A stretch of DNA of 64,000 bases from JBGPLJ01 sp035644395 (lineage in GTDB: Bacteria > Pseudomonadota > Gammaproteobacteria > Steroidobacterales > Steroidobacteraceae): contig DASQOR010000074.1 in the NCBI GenBank assembly GCA_035644395.1, positions 29,836 through 93,835 of the forward strand. Direction: 5' to 3'. Numbering within the stretch: the stretch's first letter is position 1; every line of letters starts with the position of its first letter. The translations under genes were made by a program, and so were the position numbers. Shown in pieces: positions 1 to 8,134 of the stretch. The notes beneath the pieces are model-generated. The model did no database searches, was not told where the DNA came from, and saw nothing but the letters and a program-made list of their open reading frames with translations.

Positions 1-678
1 GCAGGTGCCGAGCATCGAGTCGCCGCTGATCCTGCGCGCATGGATTTCGAAATTGAATCCGCCCCAGGGACGGGTCATCTCATGGCGCTCGCTGAATTCC
101 TCCGCCGTCGCGACGATCCGGTCGATGCGACATTCGAGGCCGCCGGGAAGATTCAGCGGACGCCAGCGGATATACCAGTGGCCGTCGCGTTTCCCGGCGC
201 GCACACCCCAGGCCGGGTGCTCGATCACGGTCTCGGCCTGCTCGTCGAGCCGCAGGGGCTCGGAATGCAGCATCGAAGCGTCGACGACGAAAAGCCCCGT
301 GTCGTACTCCACCAGGACCGTGCCGTGATTCGGCGGGATGTTGGGACGCGCGAGCATCGTCGCGACGCCGCGTCGCGCCGGGAAGCCAAGCGCTTGCAGC
401 AGCGTGCAAAGCGCGCCGTTGCCGGCCCAGCAGGTCCCGCCCGTTCGATAACGGAGCCAGGCCTCGAAGAAATCCTCCGCGCCATCCCCGGGAAAAGCGG
501 TCGTCAAGCCGCGCGCCAGGTGGATGCGCTTGCGCAGGTTGTCGAACGGCACGCCGCGACACCAGGCGTGATAGAGGGCGCGCAGTCCCGCGAAATCAGG
601 CGCCGGCGCCTGCGCGAATCCGAGCGCCGCGACGACACGATCGATAAGCGCCGGCGACAGCTTCGTGGCGTCGGTCAT
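1..678 (-). CDS. Arylamine N-acetyltransferase family protein, 3' end outside window
   Basis: The reading frame is open from an ATG at 678 to the left edge, so at least 226 residues are present and the C-terminus is missing. The family transfers an acetyl group from acetyl-CoA to arylamines and related amines through a Cys-His-Asp triad in the cytoplasm. The triad is visible: Cys83 in GGTCWAGN, His118 in PPNHGTVLV and Asp133 in FVVDASM, with the usual spacing. The early VPFDNL motif near residue 43 is also typical. It is the last gene of a minus-strand run, seven bases after the macrodomain gene. The family assignment is firm; the substrate is unknown. Confidence 0.85.
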   Translation of the reverse strand, partial: MTDATKLSPALIDRVVAALGFAQAPAPDFAGLRALYHAWCRGVPFDNLRKRIHLARGLTTAFPGDGAEDFFEAWLRYRTGGTCWAGNGALCTLLQALGFPARRGVATMLARPNIPPNHGTVLVEYDTGLFVVDASMLHSEPLRLDEQAETVIEHPAWGVRAGKRDGHWYIRWRPLNLPGGLECRIDRIVATAEEFSERHEMTRPWGGFNFEIHARRISGDSMLGTC

Positions 679-685
679 CGCTCGC

Positions 686-1216
686 TCACGCCTTCGCTTG
701 CAGCGCGGCCTCGAGGGCCCGATGGACGTCGGCACCGAAGGCAACGAGCACGACGCGCTCGAATGCATGGCCGCGGGCGTCGGCCTCGAGAATCTCGCGC
801 ACGGCGATTCGAGCGGCGCTCGCGACCGGAAAGCCGTACACGCCGCAGCTGATCGCCGGAAACGCGATCGTGCGGACGCCGTTTGCGTTCGCGAGCGTCA
901 AGGAATTGCGGTAGCAGGCGGCAAGCAGCTCCGCTTCGCTTGCGCCGCCACCGCGCCAGATCGGCCCAACCGTGTGAATGACGAAGCGCGCAGGCAGGCG
1001 GAAGCCCTCGGTGATTCGCGCCTCGCCGGTCGGGCAGCGCACGCCGGGTCGCACCTCGGCATGCCGGCGGCAGGCTTGCAGAAGCAGCGGACCGGCCGCG
1101 CGGTGGATCGCGCCGTCGACGCCGCCACCGCCCAGCATCTGTTCGTTGGCGGCGTTCACGATCGCATCGACCTCAAGTCTCGTGATGTCGCCGCGCTCGA
1201 GCTCGACCGCACTCAC
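686..1216 (-). CDS. Macrodomain protein (O-acetyl-ADP-ribose deacetylase-like)
   Basis: A compact macrodomain of about 176 residues, the usual size for stand-alone bacterial macrodomains of the YmdB type, which bind ADP-ribose and often hydrolyse O-acetyl-ADP-ribose or mono-ADP-ribosyl groups. The hallmarks are GDITRLEVDAIVNAAN at the start, the glycine-rich GGGGVDGAIHRAAGP loop, and later ISCGVYGFP. The frame stays open upstream to an ATG at 1327, but that stretch lies inside the preceding VOC gene and looks like shadow sequence. I therefore place the start at the GTG at 1216, eight bases after the VOC stop. The start is uncertain; the domain assignment is strong. Confidence 0.87.
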   Translation of the reverse strand: MSAVELERGDITRLEVDAIVNAANEQMLGGGGVDGAIHRAAGPLLLQACRRHAEVRPGVRCPTGEARITEGFRLPARFVIHTVGPIWRGGGASEAELLAACYRNSLTLANANGVRTIAFPAISCGVYGFPVASAARIAVREILEADARGHAFERVVLVAFGADVHRALEAALQAKA

Positions 1217-1223
1217 GGTTGCA

Positions 1224-1589
1224 CTAGCGGACGTCGCCGGTCTTGAAATGCGGATTCTCGATGATGCCGAAGCGGTTGCCGAATGGATCCTCGACCGCGC
1301 CGACGACGATGCCGTCGCCGACGTCATGCACGGGCTCGATGCTGGTGGCCCCGAGCTTCAGCAGGCGATCGAACATCTCGCGCGCGTTCGCCACGCCCCA
1401 GAATGCCTGTACGCCATGAGTTCCGGGCTTCCCGTCAGGCAGGAGGCCGAGTTCGAACCCGCCGACCGAGAAGCCGACGTAGAACGGCTGGTCGAAATAC
1501 GGCTGCACGCCAAGTATTTCGCTGTACCACGCCTTCGCGCGCGCGAGATCGGGCGCGGGATAGATCGCCGTGCGCAGACCGAGAATCAT
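1224..1589 (-). CDS. VOC (glyoxalase/bleomycin-resistance fold) family protein
   Basis: A 121-residue protein with two beta-alpha-beta-beta-beta halves typical of the vicinal oxygen chelate superfamily. It starts MILGLRTAIYPAPDLARAKA, continues with FYVGFSVGGFELGLLPDG, and has the second-half signature DPFGNRFGIIENP. Members include lyases, dioxygenases and resistance proteins. The sequence alone does not fix the reaction, and the metal ligands do not clearly match glyoxalase I. It lies between a DUF2721 gene and the macrodomain gene, all on the minus strand with short gaps, suggesting co-transcription. Confidence 0.85.
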   Translation of the reverse strand: MILGLRTAIYPAPDLARAKAWYSEILGVQPYFDQPFYVGFSVGGFELGLLPDGKPGTHGVQAFWGVANAREMFDRLLKLGATSIEPVHDVGDGIVVGAVEDPFGNRFGIIENPHFKTGDVR

Positions 1590-1613
1590 GTGCGGCCCTC
1601 CAGCAGGGGAAGT

Positions 1614-2072
1614 TCAGTGCTTGCCCGCCGCTTCTTTGCGCGGCCCGATCCTGAGACTCGCGGTCGCTATCAGGATCTCGCGCAGGAAAGTGAGCAGGCC
1701 GATGAAAAAAGACAGCATCGCGATGACGAAGAGAATGGCCACCGGGAACGAGGCGTCGAACCCCATCGAGGCGCCGAGGAAGAGAACCGCGATCACGGCG
1801 CACACCAGCAGCGCCGTGATCGTGCAGAGCGTGATCGCGCGCCCCGCGAGCTTGGCACGCCGCGACAGGGTCGCGAGCTGCTTGTGGAGCACCGTCGCAT
1901 CGCCCGGATGCGCTTCGAGCCGCTGCTCGAGCGTCCGGGCCCGGTCGATGACCCGCGCGAGCCGCTGCGTCATGACAGCGAGCATCGCGCCGATGCCGGA
2001 CAAGAGGAATACGGGCGCAACCGCCAGCGAGATGACGTGCGCGACCGCGGCGATGCCCGTGTCAGCCGGCAT
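1614..2072 (-). CDS. DUF2721-type membrane protein
   Basis: A protein of about 152 residues with three predicted membrane segments: an N-terminal helix around VISLAVAPVFLLSGIGAML and a C-terminal pair around ITALLVCAVIAVLFLGA and FVIAMLSFFIGLLTF. A charged region rich in Arg and Glu (TQRLARVIDRARTLEQRLEA) lies between them. This pattern matches the DUF2721 family, whose function is unknown. I chose the ATG at 2072 because it overlaps the TGA of the upstream gene by 11 bases, which suggests coupled translation. The frame extends upstream, but only through the neighbour's coding sequence. Confidence 0.75.
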   Translation of the reverse strand: MPADTGIAAVAHVISLAVAPVFLLSGIGAMLAVMTQRLARVIDRARTLEQRLEAHPGDATVLHKQLATLSRRAKLAGRAITLCTITALLVCAVIAVLFLGASMGFDASFPVAILFVIAMLSFFIGLLTFLREILIATASLRIGPRKEAAGKH

Positions 2073-2541
2073 TGGCGGCCGCCGCCCTCGGCGTCGAGAA
2101 ATGCCGCACGGCGAGCGCGATCGGAACGCCGAACAGGATCGCGTGGGAAGCAAACCCGCGCGCGACGATCGGAAACGTGAACGGGATGTGGAATGGCGCG
2201 GCCGAGAGCGGTATGAGCACGTAGTTCATGAAGAGATAGACGCAGATGCCGAAGATGAGCCCCGACAGCACCGCGCGCTCGCGCAGGAACGGGATGAAGC
2301 GGCTCGCGAAATAGAAAACGGCGGCCGCACCGATCGCGATGCCGTAGTGAGACGCCAGGCCGAGCGTCGCCGTACCCGCACCGCCTTCGAACGAGGCGTT
2401 CCCCAGCCATCCGGTGGCGACCGATTGCAGTGTCCACTCGGGAGCCTTGCCGCGGGTGCTGTTCCAGACGACCGCATAAAGGATGTCGAAGGTGCCGGCG
2501 ATGAGTCCGCCGACGAGAACACCGAGCAGGGGGCGCCGCAT
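2062..2541 (-). CDS. Conserved membrane protein, four predicted helices
   Basis: A hydrophobic 159-residue protein. It opens with a glycine-rich helix (LLGVLVGGLIAGTFDILYAV) and has further membrane stretches around GIAIGAAAVFYFASRF, LSGLIFGICVYLFMNYVLI and FASHAILFGVPIALAV. The G-x-x-x-G-T-F-D motif in the first helix recurs in small uncharacterised membrane proteins of proteobacteria. No enzymatic motif is visible. Its stop overlaps the start of the DUF2721 gene. Function unknown. Confidence 0.7.
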   Translation of the reverse strand: MRRPLLGVLVGGLIAGTFDILYAVVWNSTRGKAPEWTLQSVATGWLGNASFEGGAGTATLGLASHYGIAIGAAAVFYFASRFIPFLRERAVLSGLIFGICVYLFMNYVLIPLSAAPFHIPFTFPIVARGFASHAILFGVPIALAVRHFSTPRAAAANAG

Positions 2542-2571
2542 GAGAATACCTCTGGTCGTCCTGGTGGAATG

Positions 2572-3852
2572 TTATCGCCCGGCGTCGACGGCGAACACCG
2601 AAGTCTCCGTCAGGCGCGGGTTGTCGAAGCGCACGAGCTCGCCCGCCCGCTTGCCCGGAACCGGAAAGAGGCGCGCGGACAGGGGTTTACGAAGTTTCAC
2701 GGCGAGCGACGCCACGTCGCCGACGATGCGCGCGACGGTATCGGCCGTGCAGTCGCCCGGAATCGGAACGACGTCGAGGCCCGTGCCGCAGACGGAGGAA
2801 TAGAGCAGCAGCTCCTCGATGCCGTAGCGTCCCTCGACGGCGCGCGCCGCCAGCACCGGTTCCTCGAGCACGGGCAGCATGAGCCCGGCGTAGCCGCAGG
2901 TCTTCACGCTCAGCGTCTTCAGGGCCGAGGTGATCGCGGCGCAGGCGCCGAGCGTCGAAGCCGATCCGAAGGGCACGTGCGTCAGGGCTTCGATGGCCGC
3001 GCCAATGCTGCTATCCATCGCCGGCGCCGGCGAAGGATCGATGCCGAGATAGCGCACGCCCTCCTTCGCTGCGAGCTCGAGGCCGATGCGCTCCACGGCG
3101 CCGAGCTCGTGATTGAAGAGGTTCCGCAGGCGCTGCTCGCCTTCCAGGGGATCGTGCGCACCGGTGAACGCCTCCTCGACGAGTCCCGGCGTTTCGAGCC
3201 CGATGGCAATCGAAGCCGCGCCTTCGTGAAAGCCGACGGGGAAGAACGGTGTTCCGGCCGGAATGTTGGCAGCGGCCGCGAAGCGGAAATTCGCGACGCC
3301 GCCGGGCAGCGCCTTGGCGAGCGCGAGCATGACGCCTGCGGCGGTCGCGCAGGTCTTGCGATGCACGCCGCCCTCCGCCGACGCGACACTCGTGCTGAAC
3401 ATCAGCGTGGCCGTGCGTTGCACGAGCTCGGCGCACCAGGCGGCAAGCGTCGCATCCGCGCGATCGTCGACCAGCAGCGGCCCAAGACTCAGGAAGATCT
3501 GATCGCTCTGCACGGCCTTGTCGAGCGCAATGAGTGCCGGCAGTGCCCGATCGCGGGCCGCAGGGTCCATCGCGGCGATGATCGGCTGCGTCGCGATCCG
3601 GAGGGTTTGCACTTCGTAGCCAGCGTCTTCGAACCGGCGGCGTGCGCGTCGAAGCAATGCAACCGTCTTGTCGATCGCCGCCAGATCGCCCAGCGAATCG
3701 AGCGTGAGTCCCGCCGTGACCGTGCGCACGCGCAGGCGGGGCGCGCCGCGGGCCGATTTCTGCTCGTCCGCCATCGACGACGACGACGCGATGGCCGATG
3801 CCATTGCACCGGTGCCGACCGTCGCGATGAATTCCCGTCGGGTCGGAGTCAT
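2572..3852 (-). CDS. DUF711 (PFL) family protein with Tat-like signal
   Basis: A 426-residue protein. The N-terminus has TPTRREFIATVGTGAM, a twin-arginine-type signal, so it is probably exported folded. The mature part has motifs of the DUF711/PFL family: MFSTSVAS, FPVGFHEG, GVRYLGIDPSPAP near residue 270 and SSVCGTGLDVVPIPG near residue 365. The family is found in bacteria and archaea and has no settled function. The gene starts five bases after the DUF3999 stop, so it is likely part of the same transcript. The export signal is unusual for the family as I know it. Confidence 0.82.
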   Translation of the reverse strand: MTPTRREFIATVGTGAMASAIASSSSMADEQKSARGAPRLRVRTVTAGLTLDSLGDLAAIDKTVALLRRARRRFEDAGYEVQTLRIATQPIIAAMDPAARDRALPALIALDKAVQSDQIFLSLGPLLVDDRADATLAAWCAELVQRTATLMFSTSVASAEGGVHRKTCATAAGVMLALAKALPGGVANFRFAAAANIPAGTPFFPVGFHEGAASIAIGLETPGLVEEAFTGAHDPLEGEQRLRNLFNHELGAVERIGLELAAKEGVRYLGIDPSPAPAMDSSIGAAIEALTHVPFGSASTLGACAAITSALKTLSVKTCGYAGLMLPVLEEPVLAARAVEGRYGIEELLLYSSVCGTGLDVVPIPGDCTADTVARIVGDVASLAVKLRKPLSARLFPVPGKRAGELVRFDNPRLTETSVFAVDAGR

Positions 3853-3856
3853 GCCG

Positions 3857-5221
3857 TCATTCCTTGCGGGTGTCGCGCGCGAGTCGCAGGGCCATGAAGG
3901 CGAGGATGACGACGCCGAGGCCGAGCACGACCCAGAGTAGCGTTGTCTTCCACGGATACGCTGCCGGGGGCTGGCTCAGGCGGGATTCGCCGCCGAGCGC
4001 TTGCTGCGGGCCGAGCGATGCCATCGCAATCGTCACGCGGCTGGCGCCGCCGCCGGCCGTCGCAAGGGCCGGCAGGATCGATTCCACCGCCGCCTGGGCG
4101 GGCAGCGCGCCCGCATTGCCGTAGACAAGCTGGAAGGGCCCGTCGCCCCGTGCGATGAACACCAGTTCGTGCGGGATCCAGCCGAGCGTCAGCTTCGGTG
4201 CGCGCTTGCCGAGCCCGCCGCGATCGACGTCGATCTTGACCCGCCAGTAACGATCGTTGTCATCGCCGATCGCAACCCAGCCGCTCGTCAGTTCTCCGCC
4301 GGCACCCGTCAAGCGGTAGAAGCCGCGCTGCGCGACCGGTTGCCATGGTGCGGCCGCCTGCTCGCGGGAGAAGATTTCGGCCTGCACCACGCTGTTCGAT
4401 TCCGGCAGCTCGAGGCCGACGCGATCCACGGGTATGCGCGCACCCGCATCGAAACGGAATTCGCCCGGCTGCGTGTCGCTCGTCAGCGCGGCAACCGTCA
4501 GCGTCTTGCGGGCGATCTCGATGAGATCGTCCGTCGGTTCGCCCGCAACGCCCGTCAACTGGAAGGGCGCCTGGCCGTCGACCCAGGTGAGGCGCCAGTA
4601 CTTTGCCTTGAGGGGCGAGAATTCGATGCGTCGCTCGATGAGGCGGTCGCCGTGCGTGCCGAGATTCGCGATCGCGGCCCCCGGCAGTATCAGCTGCCAG
4701 GCGCTCAGGTCGTCCGACACCTCGACGCGCAGGCGCCCCGCGAATTCGGCGGCGTCCGCCGGCCAATCGAGCGTGAAGGCCGCAAGCGGCCGAGTCACGG
4801 CGCGCGTGTCGAGAATGTAGCTCACGTTGCCGGGAGCGTCCTTGCCTGCCCCGTGTGCTTCGACGTTGAGCGCGCCGCGTCCCGATTCGATCGTCACGCG
4901 AACGGCGTCAAGCGATGCCGGCGAGAGACTCGTGATCGGAAAGAGCGGCAGCCGCTCGGCCGGAAATTTCCGGACGGCGTCGAGGCGCGGCCGCCGCAAC
5001 GCATACGGCACGACTTCGCCCCGGGCGTTGAAGACCCGCAGATCGCCGAGATCCGCCCGCACCGCGCGCTGGTAGACCTCGATCGGAAGCGCCAGCCGGT
5101 AGCCGGCGGCCGTCTCCGTGACGACGATTCGCTGCGCGTAGGCGAAGTCCTGCGGGCTTGATTCCGCCGCGCTGGCGGCGCCGACGGCGAGCAGCACTGC
5201 GGGCAACATGCGAAGGCTCAT
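3857..5221 (-). CDS. DUF3999 domain-containing exported membrane protein
   Basis: A 454-residue protein with an N-terminal signal peptide (MSLRMLPAVLLAVGAASAAE) followed by a long beta-rich periplasmic region. Near the C-terminus a single membrane helix (TTLLWVVLGLGVVILAFMAL) precedes a short Arg-rich cytoplasmic tail. This layout and the opening PQDFAYAQRI match DUF3999, which is commonly encoded directly after a DUF2339 gene. The ATG overlaps the DUF2339 stop by four bases (ATGA), so the two are translationally coupled and probably act together in the envelope. The biochemical role is unknown. Confidence 0.85.
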   Translation of the reverse strand: MSLRMLPAVLLAVGAASAAESSPQDFAYAQRIVVTETAAGYRLALPIEVYQRAVRADLGDLRVFNARGEVVPYALRRPRLDAVRKFPAERLPLFPITSLSPASLDAVRVTIESGRGALNVEAHGAGKDAPGNVSYILDTRAVTRPLAAFTLDWPADAAEFAGRLRVEVSDDLSAWQLILPGAAIANLGTHGDRLIERRIEFSPLKAKYWRLTWVDGQAPFQLTGVAGEPTDDLIEIARKTLTVAALTSDTQPGEFRFDAGARIPVDRVGLELPESNSVVQAEIFSREQAAAPWQPVAQRGFYRLTGAGGELTSGWVAIGDDNDRYWRVKIDVDRGGLGKRAPKLTLGWIPHELVFIARGDGPFQLVYGNAGALPAQAAVESILPALATAGGGASRVTIAMASLGPQQALGGESRLSQPPAAYPWKTTLLWVVLGLGVVILAFMALRLARDTRKE

Positions 5222-7965
5222 TTTTCCTCCGGCGCCGCGGGCGGCAGCGGCGAGAAGTAGCCGATGACGAGCATCAGCATGCCGACTCCCAGGAATGAAA
5301 CGATGCGTCCGACCGTCGCGACGCGCGACAGGTCGATGGCCAGGAGCTTCGCGACCACGACACAGAGCAGGACGGCGCCCGTGATCCAGAGCGCCCGTCT
5401 CGCGCGCCGCGTGGCGAACAGCATCGCCGCCACCGCGAGCAGCGTCCAGAAGATCGTGATCGACGTCTGCACGACCGTCGAGCGCATCATCGGCTCGAAA
5501 TCGTAGGGCACGCCCGTGAAATGGTGAATGCTGCGCAGGAGCACGGTGTTCGCCCAGAAAAAGACGAAAGCCGCCAGCAGAAACTGCCAGGCCCGCTCGC
5601 TGACGGCCGAGTAGAGATCGAAGCCGACGCGCCGCGCGTGCAAGACGTACTGCACGAGCGCGAGCAGCACGAGCGCCTCGGCGATGTCGAGCGGGTTGAG
5701 CAGCGGAAGGTACGGAAGCGGCGCGGCATCACCGGCGAGCGCCACATGGGTCACGACGGCCCAGCCGGTGGTGAACAGGGCAAGGCCCGCTCCGCCGATC
5801 GCGACATAGGCCGCGCGATGCGCACGGAAGGGCCAGGCAACCGCCTCGCCGAGCTTCGGCAGGACATAGAGGATGACTGCCGGCACGATGACCCAACCGA
5901 TGGCGGCCCAGGAAGCACTGCCGGCGACGGCGCGATCGATCTCCCAGGCGAGTTCCCAGCCGGCGAGCGCGGCGACGAGCCAGAGCGACGTCACGTGCAG
6001 GAAATTCGCAGCGGCCGAGCCACCCATTCCCTCGTGACGCCGGCAGATGACGTAGAAAGCGAGGAAGGCAAGCGGCCAGGCGAGGAAACCACCGTCCTCG
6101 GCCGGGTGATTGCCATGCATCACGGCAGCGGTGAACGCGACCAGCATGACGGGCAGCAGGCAGAGCGCCGGGGCGCGGGCGATCGGCAGGTCGAGCCGGC
6201 GCGAAACCTCGCTGCAGGCGAACGCCGTCAGCGCCAGGAAGCTGAGCACGGCCGACGGCTCGTACCGGGCGGTCACGTGACGGTCGATTTCCGTCAGCCC
6301 GGCGATCAACCACCAGAGCAGGCCGAAGATGAAGAGCACCTCCGACACCCGCGCTTCGTAGTCCATGAGGCGCGCCTGGTTGCGACGGAACGTGATGCTC
6401 GCAAAGATCGACGCGGCGCTGATCATGAGCCCGCCGAGAAACGTGCTGTTGAGGATCGGCAGCGCTTCCGGCGCGACATGCAGGTCCTTCCAGAAAATGA
6501 TGCCGGCGGCGACCTGCAGCAAGGCGCCGCTCGCGCGCGGGAGCTTGCGATTCTGCCGGCAGCCGATCCAGACGAGCGCCGCGCCTTCGAACGCCCAGCT
6601 GGCCGAGCTCCAGCGTCCATCGAGTGCGAGCGGCACCGCGAGCGTGAGGAACGCGACGCCGAGCGCCAGGAACGCTTCCACGAGCAGCCGCAGCGATTCC
6701 CGCCGCCGCTCATGCAACAGCCACGCAATCGCGATGTAGAGCGCGCTCAGCGCGAGTGCACTGTATGCGAGGGCGAAGCGATCGTCGTGCAGCAGCCCCG
6801 ATTGAATGCCGAACGCAATGATCGGCGTGCCGAAGATGAGTGTGCCGTCGACATAACCCTTCAGGTCCGGGGGCTGGCGCACCGCGTACAGGATCGCGAT
6901 CACGAGATAGAAGAGGAAGAAGAGGATCAGGAAAGGCTCGGTGCTCGCGAAGAGCTCCGGCCGGTATCGCAGGACGCCCCAGGCGATGCCGATGACGAAG
7001 GTGAACGCGAAGCCGACAAGGTTGAGCGGGCGCCAGGCGCGATACCAGGCGATCGCGAGAATGCCCGTGTTGAGCACCGCGTAGTAGCTGAAGAGGAAGA
7101 CGTGATTGCCCTGCCCCGTCGACGCGAGGATGGGCGCGAGAAAACCGCCGGCGATGCCGAGCACGGCAACGGCCATCGAGTTCTGCAGGATGGCGATCGC
7201 CGCGGACAACGCGGCGATCGCCACGAGGAGTCCGAAGGTCGGCGCTGCCGCCAGCACGTGATAGAGCCGAAAGGCCGCGAACACCGTCAGGTAGAGAATC
7301 GCGATTGCGCCGCCTTGCAGGGCCAGGGCATATCCGGCGCGCTTGAGGCGCAACCTCCACCCGAGAACCAGCAGCACTGCTGCGCCCAGTGCGACGGCGC
7401 TCAGCCGGAATTCGATCGGGACGGTGACGCGCTGCGCGACGTAGCGGACGAGAAAGGCGACGCCGATGAAGAGAATGACGATGCCGGCGCGCACCAGCGT
7501 GTTTCCGCCGGTGAAGTACTCGCGGACCCAGCGCACGATCGGCGGCTCCATGGGCTCCGGCCTCGGCGTTCGGGCTGCTTGCGACAGCGGCGGCTCGGCG
7601 AACGATGGGCGCGCCGGTCGAGGCGGCGGCGGGGACGCCGCTGGCAGATCGAAGTCGAGGCTTGGCATGGGCGGGGGCGCAGCCGGCCGAACCGGCGGTG
7701 GCGCGGGCGCTGGCGTGACCATCGGTGCCGGCGCCGCTTGTGCGGCCCGGGTATCTCGAGCCGCGAGACTCTGCTGGAGCCCGAGAAGCCGCCCCTCAAG
7801 CCCATCCACTTGCTGCTCGAGCGTTGCCGTTCGCTGCCGTGCCTGGATGAGCGCGGTAACGGCCCAGCCAACGACGGCGCCCAGGATGGCGCCGAGCAGC
7901 TCCTCGCTCATTCCCGCAACCTGGTAGCCGAGGAATGCCCCGACCAGAGCAGCAACCAATCCCAT
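5218..7965 (-). CDS. DUF2339 large polytopic membrane protein
   Basis: A 915-residue membrane protein. The N-terminal part has a glycine-rich helix (LVAALVGAFLGYQVAG), then a short predicted coiled coil (QRTATLEQQVDGLEGRL), then a proline/alanine linker to about residue 130. The rest consists of more than twenty hydrophobic stretches, starting at IVRWVREYFTGGNTLVR, the usual entry to the DUF2339 domain. The length is normal for the family. It heads the minus-strand run and overlaps DUF3999. No function is established; an envelope role is inferred only from topology. Confidence 0.88.
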   Translation of the reverse strand: MGLVAALVGAFLGYQVAGMSEELLGAILGAVVGWAVTALIQARQRTATLEQQVDGLEGRLLGLQQSLAARDTRAAQAAPAPMVTPAPAPPPVRPAAPPPMPSLDFDLPAASPPPPRPARPSFAEPPLSQAARTPRPEPMEPPIVRWVREYFTGGNTLVRAGIVILFIGVAFLVRYVAQRVTVPIEFRLSAVALGAAVLLVLGWRLRLKRAGYALALQGGAIAILYLTVFAAFRLYHVLAAAPTFGLLVAIAALSAAIAILQNSMAVAVLGIAGGFLAPILASTGQGNHVFLFSYYAVLNTGILAIAWYRAWRPLNLVGFAFTFVIGIAWGVLRYRPELFASTEPFLILFFLFYLVIAILYAVRQPPDLKGYVDGTLIFGTPIIAFGIQSGLLHDDRFALAYSALALSALYIAIAWLLHERRRESLRLLVEAFLALGVAFLTLAVPLALDGRWSSASWAFEGAALVWIGCRQNRKLPRASGALLQVAAGIIFWKDLHVAPEALPILNSTFLGGLMISAASIFASITFRRNQARLMDYEARVSEVLFIFGLLWWLIAGLTEIDRHVTARYEPSAVLSFLALTAFACSEVSRRLDLPIARAPALCLLPVMLVAFTAAVMHGNHPAEDGGFLAWPLAFLAFYVICRRHEGMGGSAAANFLHVTSLWLVAALAGWELAWEIDRAVAGSASWAAIGWVIVPAVILYVLPKLGEAVAWPFRAHRAAYVAIGGAGLALFTTGWAVVTHVALAGDAAPLPYLPLLNPLDIAEALVLLALVQYVLHARRVGFDLYSAVSERAWQFLLAAFVFFWANTVLLRSIHHFTGVPYDFEPMMRSTVVQTSITIFWTLLAVAAMLFATRRARRALWITGAVLLCVVVAKLLAIDLSRVATVGRIVSFLGVGMLMLVIGYFSPLPPAAPEEK

Positions 7966-8134
7966 AGGGCCCCCCGATTCGCGGCCCTGGTGGAGCCGGC
8001 TCCCTTTTCCCGCAGCATGTCATGCCGGCCGACCCAACACCAAGCGCGCCGGCTCGCCAGCGCCGACGCGAGTTGGTAGTGTCGCGAAGGGATCCGAAGG
8101 AGGCGCCAGTCCTCCGATCGACCGGGGGGCGACG
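7966..8134. other. Divergent intergenic region
   Basis: This 169-base gap separates the divergently transcribed DUF2339 and S9 peptidase genes, so it must carry both promoters. I see no convincing -35/-10 pair, no strong palindrome and no small gene. Confidence 0.5.

Noticed and set aside
40..852. A 270-residue plus-strand frame at the left edge
   Set aside because: The minus strand encodes an arylamine N-acetyltransferase with Cys-His-Asp triad over the same stretch, left out of simple ORF lists only because it has no stop inside the window.
1570..3897. A 775-residue plus-strand open frame
   Set aside because: It runs antisense across DUF711, a small membrane protein and DUF2721. It has no recognisable domain and very high Arg content.
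5521..8079. An 852-residue plus-strand open frame
   Set aside because: It is the complement of the DUF2339 gene. Its composition (Arg/Glu/Asp-rich, no domains) is typical of antisense frames in high-GC DNA, whereas the minus-strand protein has clear membrane helices and a family match.
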